This document shows positions 1 to 7,802 of a stretch of DNA of 64,000 bases, piece by piece. The number at the start of each line of letters is the position of its first letter. Within the stretch, counting starts at the first letter, position 1. Source of the stretch: Candidatus Cloacimonetes bacterium 4572_55 (GTDB lineage: Bacteria > 4572-55); NCBI GenBank assembly GCA_002084765.1, contig NBMB01000015.1, positions 36,028 through 100,027 of the forward strand. The letters run 5' to 3'. The translations under genes were made by a program, and so were the position numbers. Below the pieces are notes generated by a model, which saw nothing but the letters and a program-made list of their open reading frames with translations, ran no database searches and was not told the origin of the DNA.

Positions 1-810
1 GAGTCCCACGAATCCGATGGCTCCGCTTAAGCTGACTGACAATCCTACCAGCGAGGAGGTCAGAATAAACAGCAGTTTCTTGGTCTTTACCACATCCACG
101 CCCATACTGCGCGCGATCTCATCGCCGAAGGCAAGCGCGTTCAAGTCTCGGCTAAAGAGCCACAATCCACCGGATAATAGGATTATAATAAAGCTGATTA
201 TCGGCAGAAAGCCCTGGATGGGCATGGTGTGAATAAATGCCAAACTTCCCATCAGCAAGTTGATGATTTCCACCAATTGACTGCCCGCTTTTGTCATAAA
301 AAACATGAGCAGCGCGCTGAAGAAAAAATTGGAAATTACGCCGGCAAGTAATAAGGTATTAGAGGAAAGCCGCTTATTTTCCACAGCGAGTGAGTAGACC
401 AAAAAAAGCGAGGATATGGCTCCTATCAAAGCAAAGATGGGCAAAAATGTCGATGGTAACTTGAGCAATATCACAATCGACATGCAGAGGATCGCTCCAG
501 AAGAGACGCCCAGGATATAGGGATCGGCTAATGGGTTGCGCAATAATCCTTGAAAAACAGATCCCGATATGGAGAGCGACCCGCCCACAAGCGTTCCCAG
601 CCAGATTCTGGGTACCCGCAATTCAAGAAGGATCGATTGTTCCCGCTGCAATGATTGCGACAACTCCTCCCCTTTTAAACGGCGGCTGACGATGTCCAGC
701 ACGTCCCTCCATGAGATGTCGGAATAGCCGGTGATCAAACAAAATAGAGCGATCAATCCGAGGCATATAAGCGAAAATATTGTGGCAAAAATAAATTTTC
801 TGGGGATCAT
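1..810 (-). CDS. FecCD/BtuC-type ABC transporter permease (3' end beyond window)
   Basis: This is the membrane permease of a binding-protein-dependent importer for iron-siderophore, heme or cobalamin. The first 270 codons are in the window and the C terminus lies beyond base 1. The translation begins MIPRKFIFATIFSL and contains the family hallmarks RVPRIWLGTLVGGSLSISG and LRNPLADPYILGVSSGA, followed by several hydrophobic segments. Its ATG overlaps the stop of the upstream binding-protein gene by four bases (ATGA), so the two are translationally coupled. The substrate cannot be told from the sequence. An ATPase gene would be expected just outside the window. Confidence 0.92.
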   Translation of the reverse strand, partial: MIPRKFIFATIFSLICLGLIALFCLITGYSDISWRDVLDIVSRRLKGEELSQSLQREQSILLELRVPRIWLGTLVGGSLSISGSVFQGLLRNPLADPYILGVSSGAILCMSIVILLKLPSTFLPIFALIGAISSLFLVYSLAVENKRLSSNTLLLAGVISNFFFSALLMFFMTKAGSQLVEIINLLMGSLAFIHTMPIQGFLPIISFIIILLSGGLWLFSRDLNALAFGDEIARSMGVDVVKTKKLLFILTSSLVGLSVSLSGAIGFVGL

Positions 811-1748
811 TGCGTGGAATCCGACGGAGTGTAAAAATTAGGGTAGAGGCATCGATAAAATTCTGTAATTCCTTGAGATAGCCGCGGACCGGCTCTAAAA
901 ATTACGTCTTGATTCAGATCAACGCAAATCCTTCCGTTTTTGACAGCCTGCAACTGACTCCACCCGGGGCGAGCTTTTATCTCTTCTATCGTTGTTTCTG
1001 GGTGCGCAATAATGATCGTTTCCGGATCATTTTCCAGAATAAATTCTGGATTGACTTGCGGATACTCGCCTTTTAAATCGCCGCTGATATTCAATCCTCC
1101 GGCTATCATAAGAATCTGTCCGACAAATGATAGATTTGTCGCTGTTGTCAGAGGCGTTGCGGAGATTTCCAAAAAAACCGATCTGGCAGAAAAATGCGAT
1201 CGCGCCTGTTGCATTTCGCTGATCTCTCGTTTGAGACGATTGATTAGAGAGTCTGCCTGAGATTCATGCCGCAACAAAACGCCGAGCTGTTTTATTCCTC
1301 CCAGCAGATCGAGTATATTTTCAGGAGAAAAGGCATAAAAGGGGATGTCTAAATTCTCAAATTTTCCGACAAGCGGGGTGATCCGCGTCGGGGTTGCAAT
1401 GACCAAGTCCGGCTGAACGCTCACAATTGCCTCAAGATTGACTTCCGAATCCGAAAAACCGGCAAGTTGTGGTTTTTCCTTAGCTTGCGGCGGATAGTTG
1501 CAGAATCGACTCACGCCGATCAAATTTTCTTCCGCGCCGAGGGCATAGATCAGCTCGGTCACATTTGGCGCCAAGGAAACGATTCGCAGAGGTTTTTTCG
1601 ATAAAACCACCTCTCTGCCCAAAAAGTCTTTTACTTTGATAGATTGCGAGGTCGTCTTTTCCTTTGGCTTTTGTTTTTGACAGCTTGAAAAAAACAAAAA
1701 AATCATGGCCAGACTTAGAACCATGAGAAAGCGGTTCGGTATTCGCAT
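807..1748 (-). CDS. BtuF/FepB-type ABC transporter substrate-binding lipoprotein
   Basis: This is a periplasmic, lipid-anchored binding protein (313 aa) that would deliver cobalamin or an iron chelate to the permease encoded downstream. The chosen ATG at 1748 gives a lipoprotein signal with lipobox FFSSC (Cys about residue 23). It is preceded by GGAG and lies about 40 bases downstream of a strong promoter. A longer in-frame start at 1835 would lie upstream of that promoter and is rejected. The mature part has the TroA/BtuF fold signatures RIVSLAPNVTELIYALGA and LEAIVSVQPDLVIA, and a second lobe ending in PGWSQLQAVKNGRI. Cobalamin versus iron-siderophore specificity is undecided. Confidence 0.9.
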   Translation of the reverse strand: MRIPNRFLMVLSLAMIFLFFSSCQKQKPKEKTTSQSIKVKDFLGREVVLSKKPLRIVSLAPNVTELIYALGAEENLIGVSRFCNYPPQAKEKPQLAGFSDSEVNLEAIVSVQPDLVIATPTRITPLVGKFENLDIPFYAFSPENILDLLGGIKQLGVLLRHESQADSLINRLKREISEMQQARSHFSARSVFLEISATPLTTATNLSFVGQILMIAGGLNISGDLKGEYPQVNPEFILENDPETIIIAHPETTIEEIKARPGWSQLQAVKNGRICVDLNQDVIFRAGPRLSQGITEFYRCLYPNFYTPSDSTQ

Positions 1749-1793
1749 AATATTTCTCCAGGATTTGCGGTTATTGAAGATCAAATGATCCCA

Positions 1794-1822
1794 AAAATAG
1801 ACGGTGATTTCAAATCTGTCAA
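1794..1822 (-). promoter_or_regulatory. Sigma-70 promoter for the BtuF/BtuC operon
   Basis: The minus strand reads TTGACA (1822-1817), a 17-base spacer, then TATTTT (1799-1794). The expected transcript start near 1787 leaves a leader of about 39 bases before the ATG at 1748. The same -35/-10 pair recurs before rpsU and rplM. Confidence 0.6.
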
Positions 1823-1963
1823 TCATATCCGTCAATTTTTGTCCAATTTTTCTAGTTTTGCAAATGAAACTGCATAATCAATCCTTTTTAGTTGCGTGAG
1901 ATCGGGTAATTATCTAAGTTATCTGCATGATGAAATCCTTGAAAATCCGAATGAAACCAATAA

Positions 1964-2908
1964 ATGGTCGGGAATATGGACGCTATAATTCACACGGAAC
2001 AACTTACGAAACGGTATGGGGCAACCACGGCGTTAGATCGGCTGGACCTGGATATTTATCCGGGTGAAATTTTTGGCTTGCTGGGTCCCAATGGCGCGGG
2101 GAAAACCACCGCGATTAAGCTGGTTTTGAACTTAATTTTACCCACATCCGGAACAGTGACGCTTTTTGGACGTCCGCCTGGGAATATTTCGATCATGTCC
2201 AGGGTCGGCTATCTACCCGAAGTTTTGTCGGTTCACGATTACCTTAAGGCGTCCGAATTTCTCCGATTTCACGGTCAATTGTGCGGAATCAAATCTAACC
2301 TGTTGACCCCAAGAATCGATCGATTGCTGGACCTGGTTGGGTTGTCGGCGCATCGTAGACAAACGCTTCGCTCTTTTTCTAAAGGTATGCTACAGCGAAT
2401 CGGTTTTGCCCAGGCACTGATCAATGATCCGCAACTTCTGATTTTAGACGAGCCGACATCCGGCTTGGACCCGATCGGAAGAAAAGAGATGCGGGACATA
2501 TTTCTGAATCTGAAAGAGCAAGGCGTCGCAATCATCCTAAATTCTCATATATTATCCGAGATCGAGAAATCATGCGATCGCGTCGGGATTCTCAAACATG
2601 GAGAGTTAATTCACCTCGCAGAGACCGCCTATCTTTCTGACAGCCCGGACTCAACAGCTCGCGCTGTAGAGATTCAGGTCAACAACCGCTCGGACGCATT
2701 GATGACCCTTTTGGATCACGCGTGTGTGTCGATTCGGGATAATGGAAAAAAGCTGTCGCTCACTTTGAAGAGAAGCGTCGATATAAGCGATATTCCCCGG
2801 ATAGTCGAAACCGCGGGAGCCGAGTTGGTCGCGCTGATTCCTATAAAAGAGACATTAGAAGATCTTTTTTATCGCTTGATTTCGTCGGCAGATGGAGGCA
2901 AGAAATGA
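1964..2908 (+). CDS. ABC-2 type transporter ATP-binding protein
   Basis: This is the ATPase subunit of an ABC exporter (314 aa). Walker A is GPNGAGKTT (residues 41-49). A degenerate signature FSKGM and Walker B LLILDEPTSGLDP follow, then the switch His in ILNSHILSEIEKSCDR. The C-terminal region (about 220-314) resembles the DUF4162-like extension of CcmA/NatA-type ATPases. The stop overlaps the ATG of the permease gene by four bases, so the two form one unit. No good ribosome site precedes 1964. The in-frame ATG at 1976 is an equally plausible start. The substrate is unknown. Confidence 0.9.
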   Translation: MVGNMDAIIHTEQLTKRYGATTALDRLDLDIYPGEIFGLLGPNGAGKTTAIKLVLNLILPTSGTVTLFGRPPGNISIMSRVGYLPEVLSVHDYLKASEFLRFHGQLCGIKSNLLTPRIDRLLDLVGLSAHRRQTLRSFSKGMLQRIGFAQALINDPQLLILDEPTSGLDPIGRKEMRDIFLNLKEQGVAIILNSHILSEIEKSCDRVGILKHGELIHLAETAYLSDSPDSTARAVEIQVNNRSDALMTLLDHACVSIRDNGKKLSLTLKRSVDISDIPRIVETAGAELVALIPIKETLEDLFYRLISSADGGKK

Positions 2909-3774
2909 TCCAACTCAGAGCGCTTATTCGCGTAACTGTTCAGGAATATATTCGATCAAAAACCATGTTGGCTTTGCTGCTGATCGGCTGTTTTTTCGTA
3001 TTGATATTTTCATGTTGCGGTTTATCTGAGAGCATGTCGGTCAATAATCAAATTGTTGCCAAAGAAAGCCAGATCGATCTTTTTTGGGGAGTCGCGTATT
3101 GGATTTTGGCGTTATACGGCGTGGCGGGAAGCGTCTTGTTAAGCATGAATTGTGTATCAAGTGAGATACGTTCTCGCCGAGCGGCATTGGTATGGACTCG
3201 TCCGATTTCTCGTATGACTTGGCTGATCGGAAAAATCATCGGAGTCTGGATTGTCACCGCGATTGATACGGGAGTTCTATTTCTACTCATATATTTTTTG
3301 ATCGTCGCCAAGCTGAAAATTGTTTCGTTCTTCCCATTCGTTGGATTTTCCATACTGCTTCTCGAAATTTTGGCTATAATCATACTCGTCTCGACTCTCT
3401 CGATTCGTTTTTCGGATGTTATCAGCGGATTTTTGGGATCGATTATTTACGGAGTGAGCTTAGTAATCGGCATGGATTGGGTACAGGCGTATTTTTTCCA
3501 AATCCAGGAATATCTTGCGCAAACCAATACCGCTCCCGCAGAATTGCTCCGCGCGTTTTTGCAGGAGCCTCCATCAATTTTATGGCAAATATTTTTTTGG
3601 ATAACCTACATTATCACCCCGCATTTTGGCAATATACAAGGTATTGGGCGGAAATTGGCTTCTCATAGCCCGATCGCACTGAGCTTGGATTGGTGGTCGT
3701 TCCTGTCTGTCCTATTATACAGCCTCATATTCCTCATTATCGGGAGACGAGAGATCAAGCGGATGGAGTTTTAA
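2905..3774 (+). CDS. ABC-2 type transporter permease
   Basis: This is an integral membrane protein of 289 aa with about six hydrophobic segments: near residues 20-40, 62-82, 105-130, 140-165, 175-195 and 265-283. A soluble loop lies around 200-255. The segment EIRSRRAALVWTRPISRMTW after TM2 is typical of ABC-2 permeases of the NosY/NatB kind. It is translationally coupled to the ATPase by an ATGA overlap and presumably dimerises with it as an exporter. Nothing in the neighbourhood identifies the cargo. Confidence 0.82.
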   Translation: MIQLRALIRVTVQEYIRSKTMLALLLIGCFFVLIFSCCGLSESMSVNNQIVAKESQIDLFWGVAYWILALYGVAGSVLLSMNCVSSEIRSRRAALVWTRPISRMTWLIGKIIGVWIVTAIDTGVLFLLIYFLIVAKLKIVSFFPFVGFSILLLEILAIIILVSTLSIRFSDVISGFLGSIIYGVSLVIGMDWVQAYFFQIQEYLAQTNTAPAELLRAFLQEPPSILWQIFFWITYIITPHFGNIQGIGRKLASHSPIALSLDWWSFLSVLLYSLIFLIIGRREIKRMEF

Positions 3775-3823
3775 TCCGTAAATTACGCGGATTTAAGGGG
3801 ATGGATGAGAAGGGAAATTAAAT

Positions 3824-3868
3824 AGCGGGATCAACGCTGTTAAACATGGTGGCGTTGATCCCGCTTTT
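3824..3868. terminator. Bidirectional intrinsic terminator
   Basis: Perfect 14-bp arms (AGCGGGATCAACGC at 3824-3837 and its complement at 3852-3865) enclose a 14-base loop. The hairpin is followed by TTTT on the plus strand and by ATTTAATTT on the minus strand. It sits between the convergent ABC permease gene (ends 3774) and rpoD (ends 3886). Confidence 0.75.
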
Positions 3869-3885
3869 AGCAATAACGGTAAGGA

Positions 3886-5568
3886 TTACAATTTTTTTTG
3901 CATATTTTTCAGCGATTTTCTTCGTGTCGGATGCCGGAGTTTGTTCAGCGCTTTTGCCTCGATCTGCCGAACCCGTTCCCTCGTCACACTGAAAATTTCT
4001 CCGACCTCCTCCAGTGTCCGCGTCATACCGTCGTCGATACCGTATCGCAGACGGATCACCTTTTCTTCTCGTGTAGAAAGCGTGCTTAACACGCACCGCA
4101 TCTGTTCTTGCAACAGCAACGATGCTGTGGATTTTGCTGGAGAGGAAATGTTTGTATCCTCAATAAAATCAAGTAATTGGTTTTCGTCACTATCGCCTAT
4201 AGGACGGTTCAGCGATATGGGCGATTGCGCTGCCTTCATAATCTGGCGCACTCTTCTTAAGGGCATATTCAATTGGTTGGAAATCTCTTCCGAAGTGGCC
4301 TCTCGACCGGTGTGATGGGAAATTTCTCTGGCGACCTTGATGACTCGGCTGATTGCCTCGATCATGTGTACCGGCACACGGACAGTCCGAGCCTGATCCG
4401 CGATCGCGCGCGTAATGGCTTGCCGAATCCACCATGTGGCGTATGTGCTGAATCGATAGCCTTTGGTATAGTCAAATTTTTCAACTGCCCGAACCAACCC
4501 GCTGTTGCCCTCTTGAATCAGGTCTAAAAATTCCAGCCCTCGATTCATATAACGCTTGGCAATGGTGATCACCAGCCGGACATTGGATTCGATCAACAGT
4601 TGTTTCGCTTGTTCTCGCTCCCGATCAAGCCGCTTGACCTCTTTCAACAGATTTAAAAATTCTGGAATAGGCAGCTGGATCTCTTTTTTTATCAAGGCAA
4701 GGTGCCGGTCATATTCCGAAATTGACATGCAATAGTTCAACTTTTTCTCAATATTCATCCGACGGAAGGTACCGTTTACACCGCTTCCCGCCACTACAAA
4801 GAAGAGTCCATTCAACGACGCTTTGGTTTCATCCAGCTTTTTTATTAAGTCGAATATCTGCGTATAATGGAGTTGAAATTTATCGCACAGAGCAAAAAAA
4901 CGACCTCGTATCGGCGCGCGTTTTACCTTACGCTGCACGCTGGAAAGCTGTTTCCATTCGATCCGCATTTCCTTATGCAGATGCACCAACTTTTCGACCT
5001 TGTGCAGAGCCTTTTCCATCTCCTTTCTCCAAGAGTAGCTGACCCGCCAACCGCCGGCTTTGATATAAACAAAATCCTCGACCCGTATGCAGCCCTCACT
5101 CAATTTTCCGGCTTGTTTCTGTAATTCCTTGATACACAAAGGGATCATAAACAAAAATTTTTTCATACTCGCCAGATTTTTCTCGATCTTGACGGCCAGC
5201 TTGACCTCTTCTTCACGAGATAGAATCTTTACCTGCCCCATTTCCTTAAGATACATTCTTACCGGGTCGTCAAATCGTTGATTCGAGCACTTCCCGCGGT
5301 TATATCGGGTATTATTGGGGTGAGGCGTTTTTGCCTCCGTGGGATTACTTCCAAAACCGGAAATATCCTCAATGTCGTATTCGACCACTTTTATTCCTTC
5401 TTCCTTTAAGCGGCTTATCAATCGGTCAAAACTTGCGGGCGTCATTTCATCTTCAGCAATATAGTTATTCAACTCCGCAATTTTAATTTGACCTTCTTGC
5501 TTAGAGACTTGGATAACCCGCTCAATCGTTTGCTCGAGTTCAGTCCGTATCAAGATATCCTCCTCCAT
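3886..5568 (-). CDS. rpoD: Primary sigma factor RpoD (sigma-70)
   Basis: This is the housekeeping sigma subunit of RNA polymerase (560 aa from the ATG at 5568). Region 1.1 lies at about residues 8-65. Region 1.2 contains [21 protein letters not shown] non-conserved insert follows, then region 2 with [38 protein letters not shown] and the -10 recognition helix. Region 4.2 is [20 protein letters not shown] near the C terminus. The frame is open upstream to a TTG at 5634, but region 1.1 starts just after the chosen ATG. No Shine-Dalgarno is obvious there, and another start (5607) has GGAG close by. The gene follows dnaG, the classic macromolecular-synthesis order. Confidence 0.95.
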   Translation of the reverse strand: MEEDILIRTELEQTIERVIQVSKQEGQIKIAELNNYIAEDEMTPASFDRLISRLKEEGIKVVEYDIEDISGFGSNPTEAKTPHPNNTRYNRGKCSNQRFDDPVRMYLKEMGQVKILSREEEVKLAVKIEKNLASMKKFLFMIPLCIKELQKQAGKLSEGCIRVEDFVYIKAGGWRVSYSWRKEMEKALHKVEKLVHLHKEMRIEWKQLSSVQRKVKRAPIRGRFFALCDKFQLHYTQIFDLIKKLDETKASLNGLFFVVAGSGVNGTFRRMNIEKKLNYCMSISEYDRHLALIKKEIQLPIPEFLNLLKEVKRLDREREQAKQLLIESNVRLVITIAKRYMNRGLEFLDLIQEGNSGLVRAVEKFDYTKGYRFSTYATWWIRQAITRAIADQARTVRVPVHMIEAISRVIKVAREISHHTGREATSEEISNQLNMPLRRVRQIMKAAQSPISLNRPIGDSDENQLLDFIEDTNISSPAKSTASLLLQEQMRCVLSTLSTREEKVIRLRYGIDDGMTRTLEEVGEIFSVTRERVRQIEAKALNKLRHPTRRKSLKNMQKKL

Positions 5569-5702
5569 ATTAGTACGGCGTATTAATAGGGACGATAACG
5601 AACCCATCCGCTCCGCTTTATAAAGCGAAACCAACGTCTGTTATCCCTGGTCTATCCGACCAAAATCCTTCTTCCAAAAATTTTGACGGCTGGCTTGATT
5701 CT

Positions 5703-5963
5703 TCATCGCGCGCCGATTCTTTCTTCGGCAATACGCTGAATCTCTCTCAACAGGTCTTCATCAACTTCCCCGGCATTCATCAATTGCTTGTCCAACTGCA
5801 ACTTTTTACTCCTTCTCAAACCATCCCCCACAATTCGAATCCAGTCCTCAATATTTTTATCCAAAATCGGAATATCACGCGGTCTCATAAGAAGCTCGCG
5901 CAGATAGAATTCCTCCGATGCACCCCCATACTTTTTTATATCAGATTCTATATCGGAAAGCAA
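5703..5963 (-). CDS. dnaG: C-terminal segment of DnaG primase in the -1 frame
   Basis: This 86-codon frame holds the end of primase, not a separate protein. Read backwards past its first ATG, the frame stays open and gives PIHQEIASFLWEYDSVEGIV directly after the T9 run at 6047-6039. That is the natural continuation of the DnaG helical C-terminal domain, which binds the replicative helicase. The segment includes the stretch YLRELLMRPRDIPILDKNIE and ends in a basic/acidic helix typical of the helicase-binding tail. A -1 shift at 6041-6035 joins it to the frame that begins at 7483, giving a product of about 593 aa, the usual DnaG length. Confidence 0.8.
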   Translation of the reverse strand: MLSDIESDIKKYGGASEEFYLRELLMRPRDIPILDKNIEDWIRIVGDGLRRSKKLQLDKQLMNAGEVDEDLLREIQRIAEERIGAR

Positions 5964-7483
5964 TCGGCTGATTGAAACAATGCCCTCAACCGAGTCATAT
6001 TCCCATAGAAAGGAGGCGATTTCTTGATGAATGGGTTTAAAAAAAAATTAGATGATAATTGATCTTTTATGATCATCCTGTAATTTGCATTTTCAACAAA
6101 CGCCAGAATCAACCCCTGCTCCGCTTTATCCTGCTTGGAGAGAGGCTCGATATATTTTTTCCCCAGCGCGATGGGTTGCGGGCTTTCACGCTGGGAAAAT
6201 AACATTGATTTGAGATGTTTTTCTGGGATATGAAGGAATTCTGCCATCTTCAAGCAATACATGTCAAAACGGAACAGGTCATATCGAATGAGATTTAAAT
6301 ATGGAGCCATTTCCTGTGCAAATTTCTTTTTTCCTTCAATGGTATTAAAATCGATATAAGTGGCGAGTTGTTTCAGAAGAAAATCAAAAAAAGATATGCT
6401 ATGATCGATCAGTTGGCAGAAGGCTTTTTTGCCCTCTTTTTTGATATAAGAATCTGGGTCTTCTCCTTTTGGCAACAGGATCACCTCTACGCCCATCTCG
6501 CTCTTCAACAGGTTATAGATCGGTGAGACCGTCGCCTTAATCCCTGCGGGATCGCTGTCAAAGGAGAGATAGACACGATCCACGTAACGCTTCAGTAGCT
6601 TGACCTGGTCCTCGGTAAAAGCCGTGCCTAACGGCGCGACAGCAGATGAAATTCCAGCTTGATGAAGGCTGACGACATCCATGTATCCCTCGACCAGAAC
6701 AGCGGATTTTTCCTCTTGCAGGCGTCGTTTGGCTTGATAGAGACCATACAGAATATTTTTCTTTTTAAAAATATCGGACTCGGGACTGTTGATATATTTT
6801 GCCTTCTCCATCGGATCCAACGCCCGACCCCCGAAGCCGACAATCTTGCCTAAGTTGTTCTTTATAGGGAAGATGAGCCGATTGCGAAAGTAGTCGTAAT
6901 AGGAACCGCTTTTCTCACTTTTACCCAGCAACCCGGCTTTCAGCAAAATATCTGGGTTTAACCTGCGGCTTTCTGCCGCGCGCAAAAAGTTATTCCATCC
7001 GGGAAGCGCGTATCCCAACTGAAAGTTCTGTACGCTTTCCTGGCTCACCTTTCGCTTCTGAAGATAGACACGAACAGATTCCGGTGCCTTTGACGCAAGA
7101 GCCTTGGCAAAATATTCAGCGGCAAACTCATTTGCCTGATAAAGTTCTGTCCGGAACGTTCGTTCTTCTTGGGGCATACCGGAGGATTCTGGCAACGAGA
7201 TTCCGCTTCGCTCCGCCAGATAAGAGACGGCCTCGACAAACGAAATCCGTTGATGATCCATAAAAAAACGGATGGCGTCTCCACCCTTTTTACAACCAAA
7301 GCAGTAGTACATCCGCTTTCCCGGATTGACCGAAAAAGAGGGCGTCTTTTCCTGATGAAAAGGGCAAAGTGCTATAAAATTTCGCCCTTGTTTCTTCAAT
7401 GTAATAAAGTCGGAGATCACCGCGACAATATCCGTCGCCTCAATAACCTGTTGTACAATATCATCTGGAATTAGGAACGCCAC
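5948..7483 (-). CDS. dnaG: DNA primase DnaG (zero-frame product, truncated at 511 aa)
   Basis: DnaG makes the RNA primers for chromosomal replication. The N-terminal zinc ribbon shows CPFHQEKTPSF...YYCFGCKKGGD (about residues 40-67). The RNA-polymerase basic region and the TOPRIM core follow (AVLVEGYMDVVSLHQAG and the catalytic VYLSFDSDPAG). The start is GTG at 7483, six bases after AAGGA. In the zero frame the protein ends early after SADCFPI, because the last 28 codons read out of frame after the slippery T_TTA_AAC at 6041-6035. The -1 frame restores the helicase-binding domain. It lies upstream of rpoD on the same strand. Confidence 0.93.
   Translation of the reverse strand: MAFLIPDDIVQQVIEATDIVAVISDFITLKKQGRNFIALCPFHQEKTPSFSVNPGKRMYYCFGCKKGGDAIRFFMDHQRISFVEAVSYLAERSGISLPESSGMPQEERTFRTELYQANEFAAEYFAKALASKAPESVRVYLQKRKVSQESVQNFQLGYALPGWNNFLRAAESRRLNPDILLKAGLLGKSEKSGSYYDYFRNRLIFPIKNNLGKIVGFGGRALDPMEKAKYINSPESDIFKKKNILYGLYQAKRRLQEEKSAVLVEGYMDVVSLHQAGISSAVAPLGTAFTEDQVKLLKRYVDRVYLSFDSDPAGIKATVSPIYNLLKSEMGVEVILLPKGEDPDSYIKKEGKKAFCQLIDHSISFFDFLLKQLATYIDFNTIEGKKKFAQEMAPYLNLIRYDLFRFDMYCLKMAEFLHIPEKHLKSMLFSQRESPQPIALGKKYIEPLSKQDKAEQGLILAFVENANYRMIIKDQLSSNFFLNPFIKKSPPFYGNMTRLRALFQSADCFPI
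6035..6047 (-). other. T9 run and TTTAAAC slippery heptamer in dnaG
   Basis: The minus strand has nine T followed by AAAC. In the dnaG zero frame this reads TTT TTA AAC, so the last seven bases are T_TTA_AAC, the canonical -1 frameshift heptamer. Re-pairing as TTT AAA continues in the frame that encodes the missing DnaG C terminus. The same run could also allow transcriptional slippage. A simple homopolymer sequencing error is the alternative. Confidence 0.7.
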
Positions 7484-7500
7484 TGCTTGTCCTTTAGATT

Positions 7501-7529
7501 AATATAGGTTTACGCAGGTTTATGAACAA
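7501..7529 (-). promoter_or_regulatory. Possible promoter for dnaG-rpoD; only signal noted in the 7484-7802 gap
   Basis: The minus strand reads TTGTTC (7529-7524), 17 bases, then TATATT (7506-7501), placing a start about 11 bases before the GTG. The -35 match is weak. The rest of the roughly 320-base gap to mutS2 contains only a weak GTCGAAC/GTTCGAC inverted repeat near 7772-7800 and no convincing gene. Confidence 0.35.
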
Positions 7530-7802
7530 ATTTGTAGGTGGATTCGTGAACGGCTTTGTGAAGAAACCAAATTTTTGGGTGAGTGATAAACATGTAACGC
7601 AGAACGCCGTGATCCAATACCCGTAAAATATATATAACACGAACAGAAATGCAAACAAAATTATGACGAAATTTTATCAATAAATCAGAGGGGGAGGTGA
7701 AAATGGGAGAAAAATGGGGTGAAAATAGAGCGTAAATTCCGAAATCAAATGGGAATCAAATGGAAAGTCGAGTCGAACTATCCGTTCTGACTGGTTCGAC
7801 CA

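Noticed and set aside
1749..1835. Longer start for the BtuF-like gene
   Set aside because: It would include the promoter and put 29 residues before a clean lipoprotein signal.
5703..5963. A separate small gene between dnaG and rpoD
   Set aside because: The frame continues upstream without stops into sequence that completes DnaG, so it is the primase C terminus.
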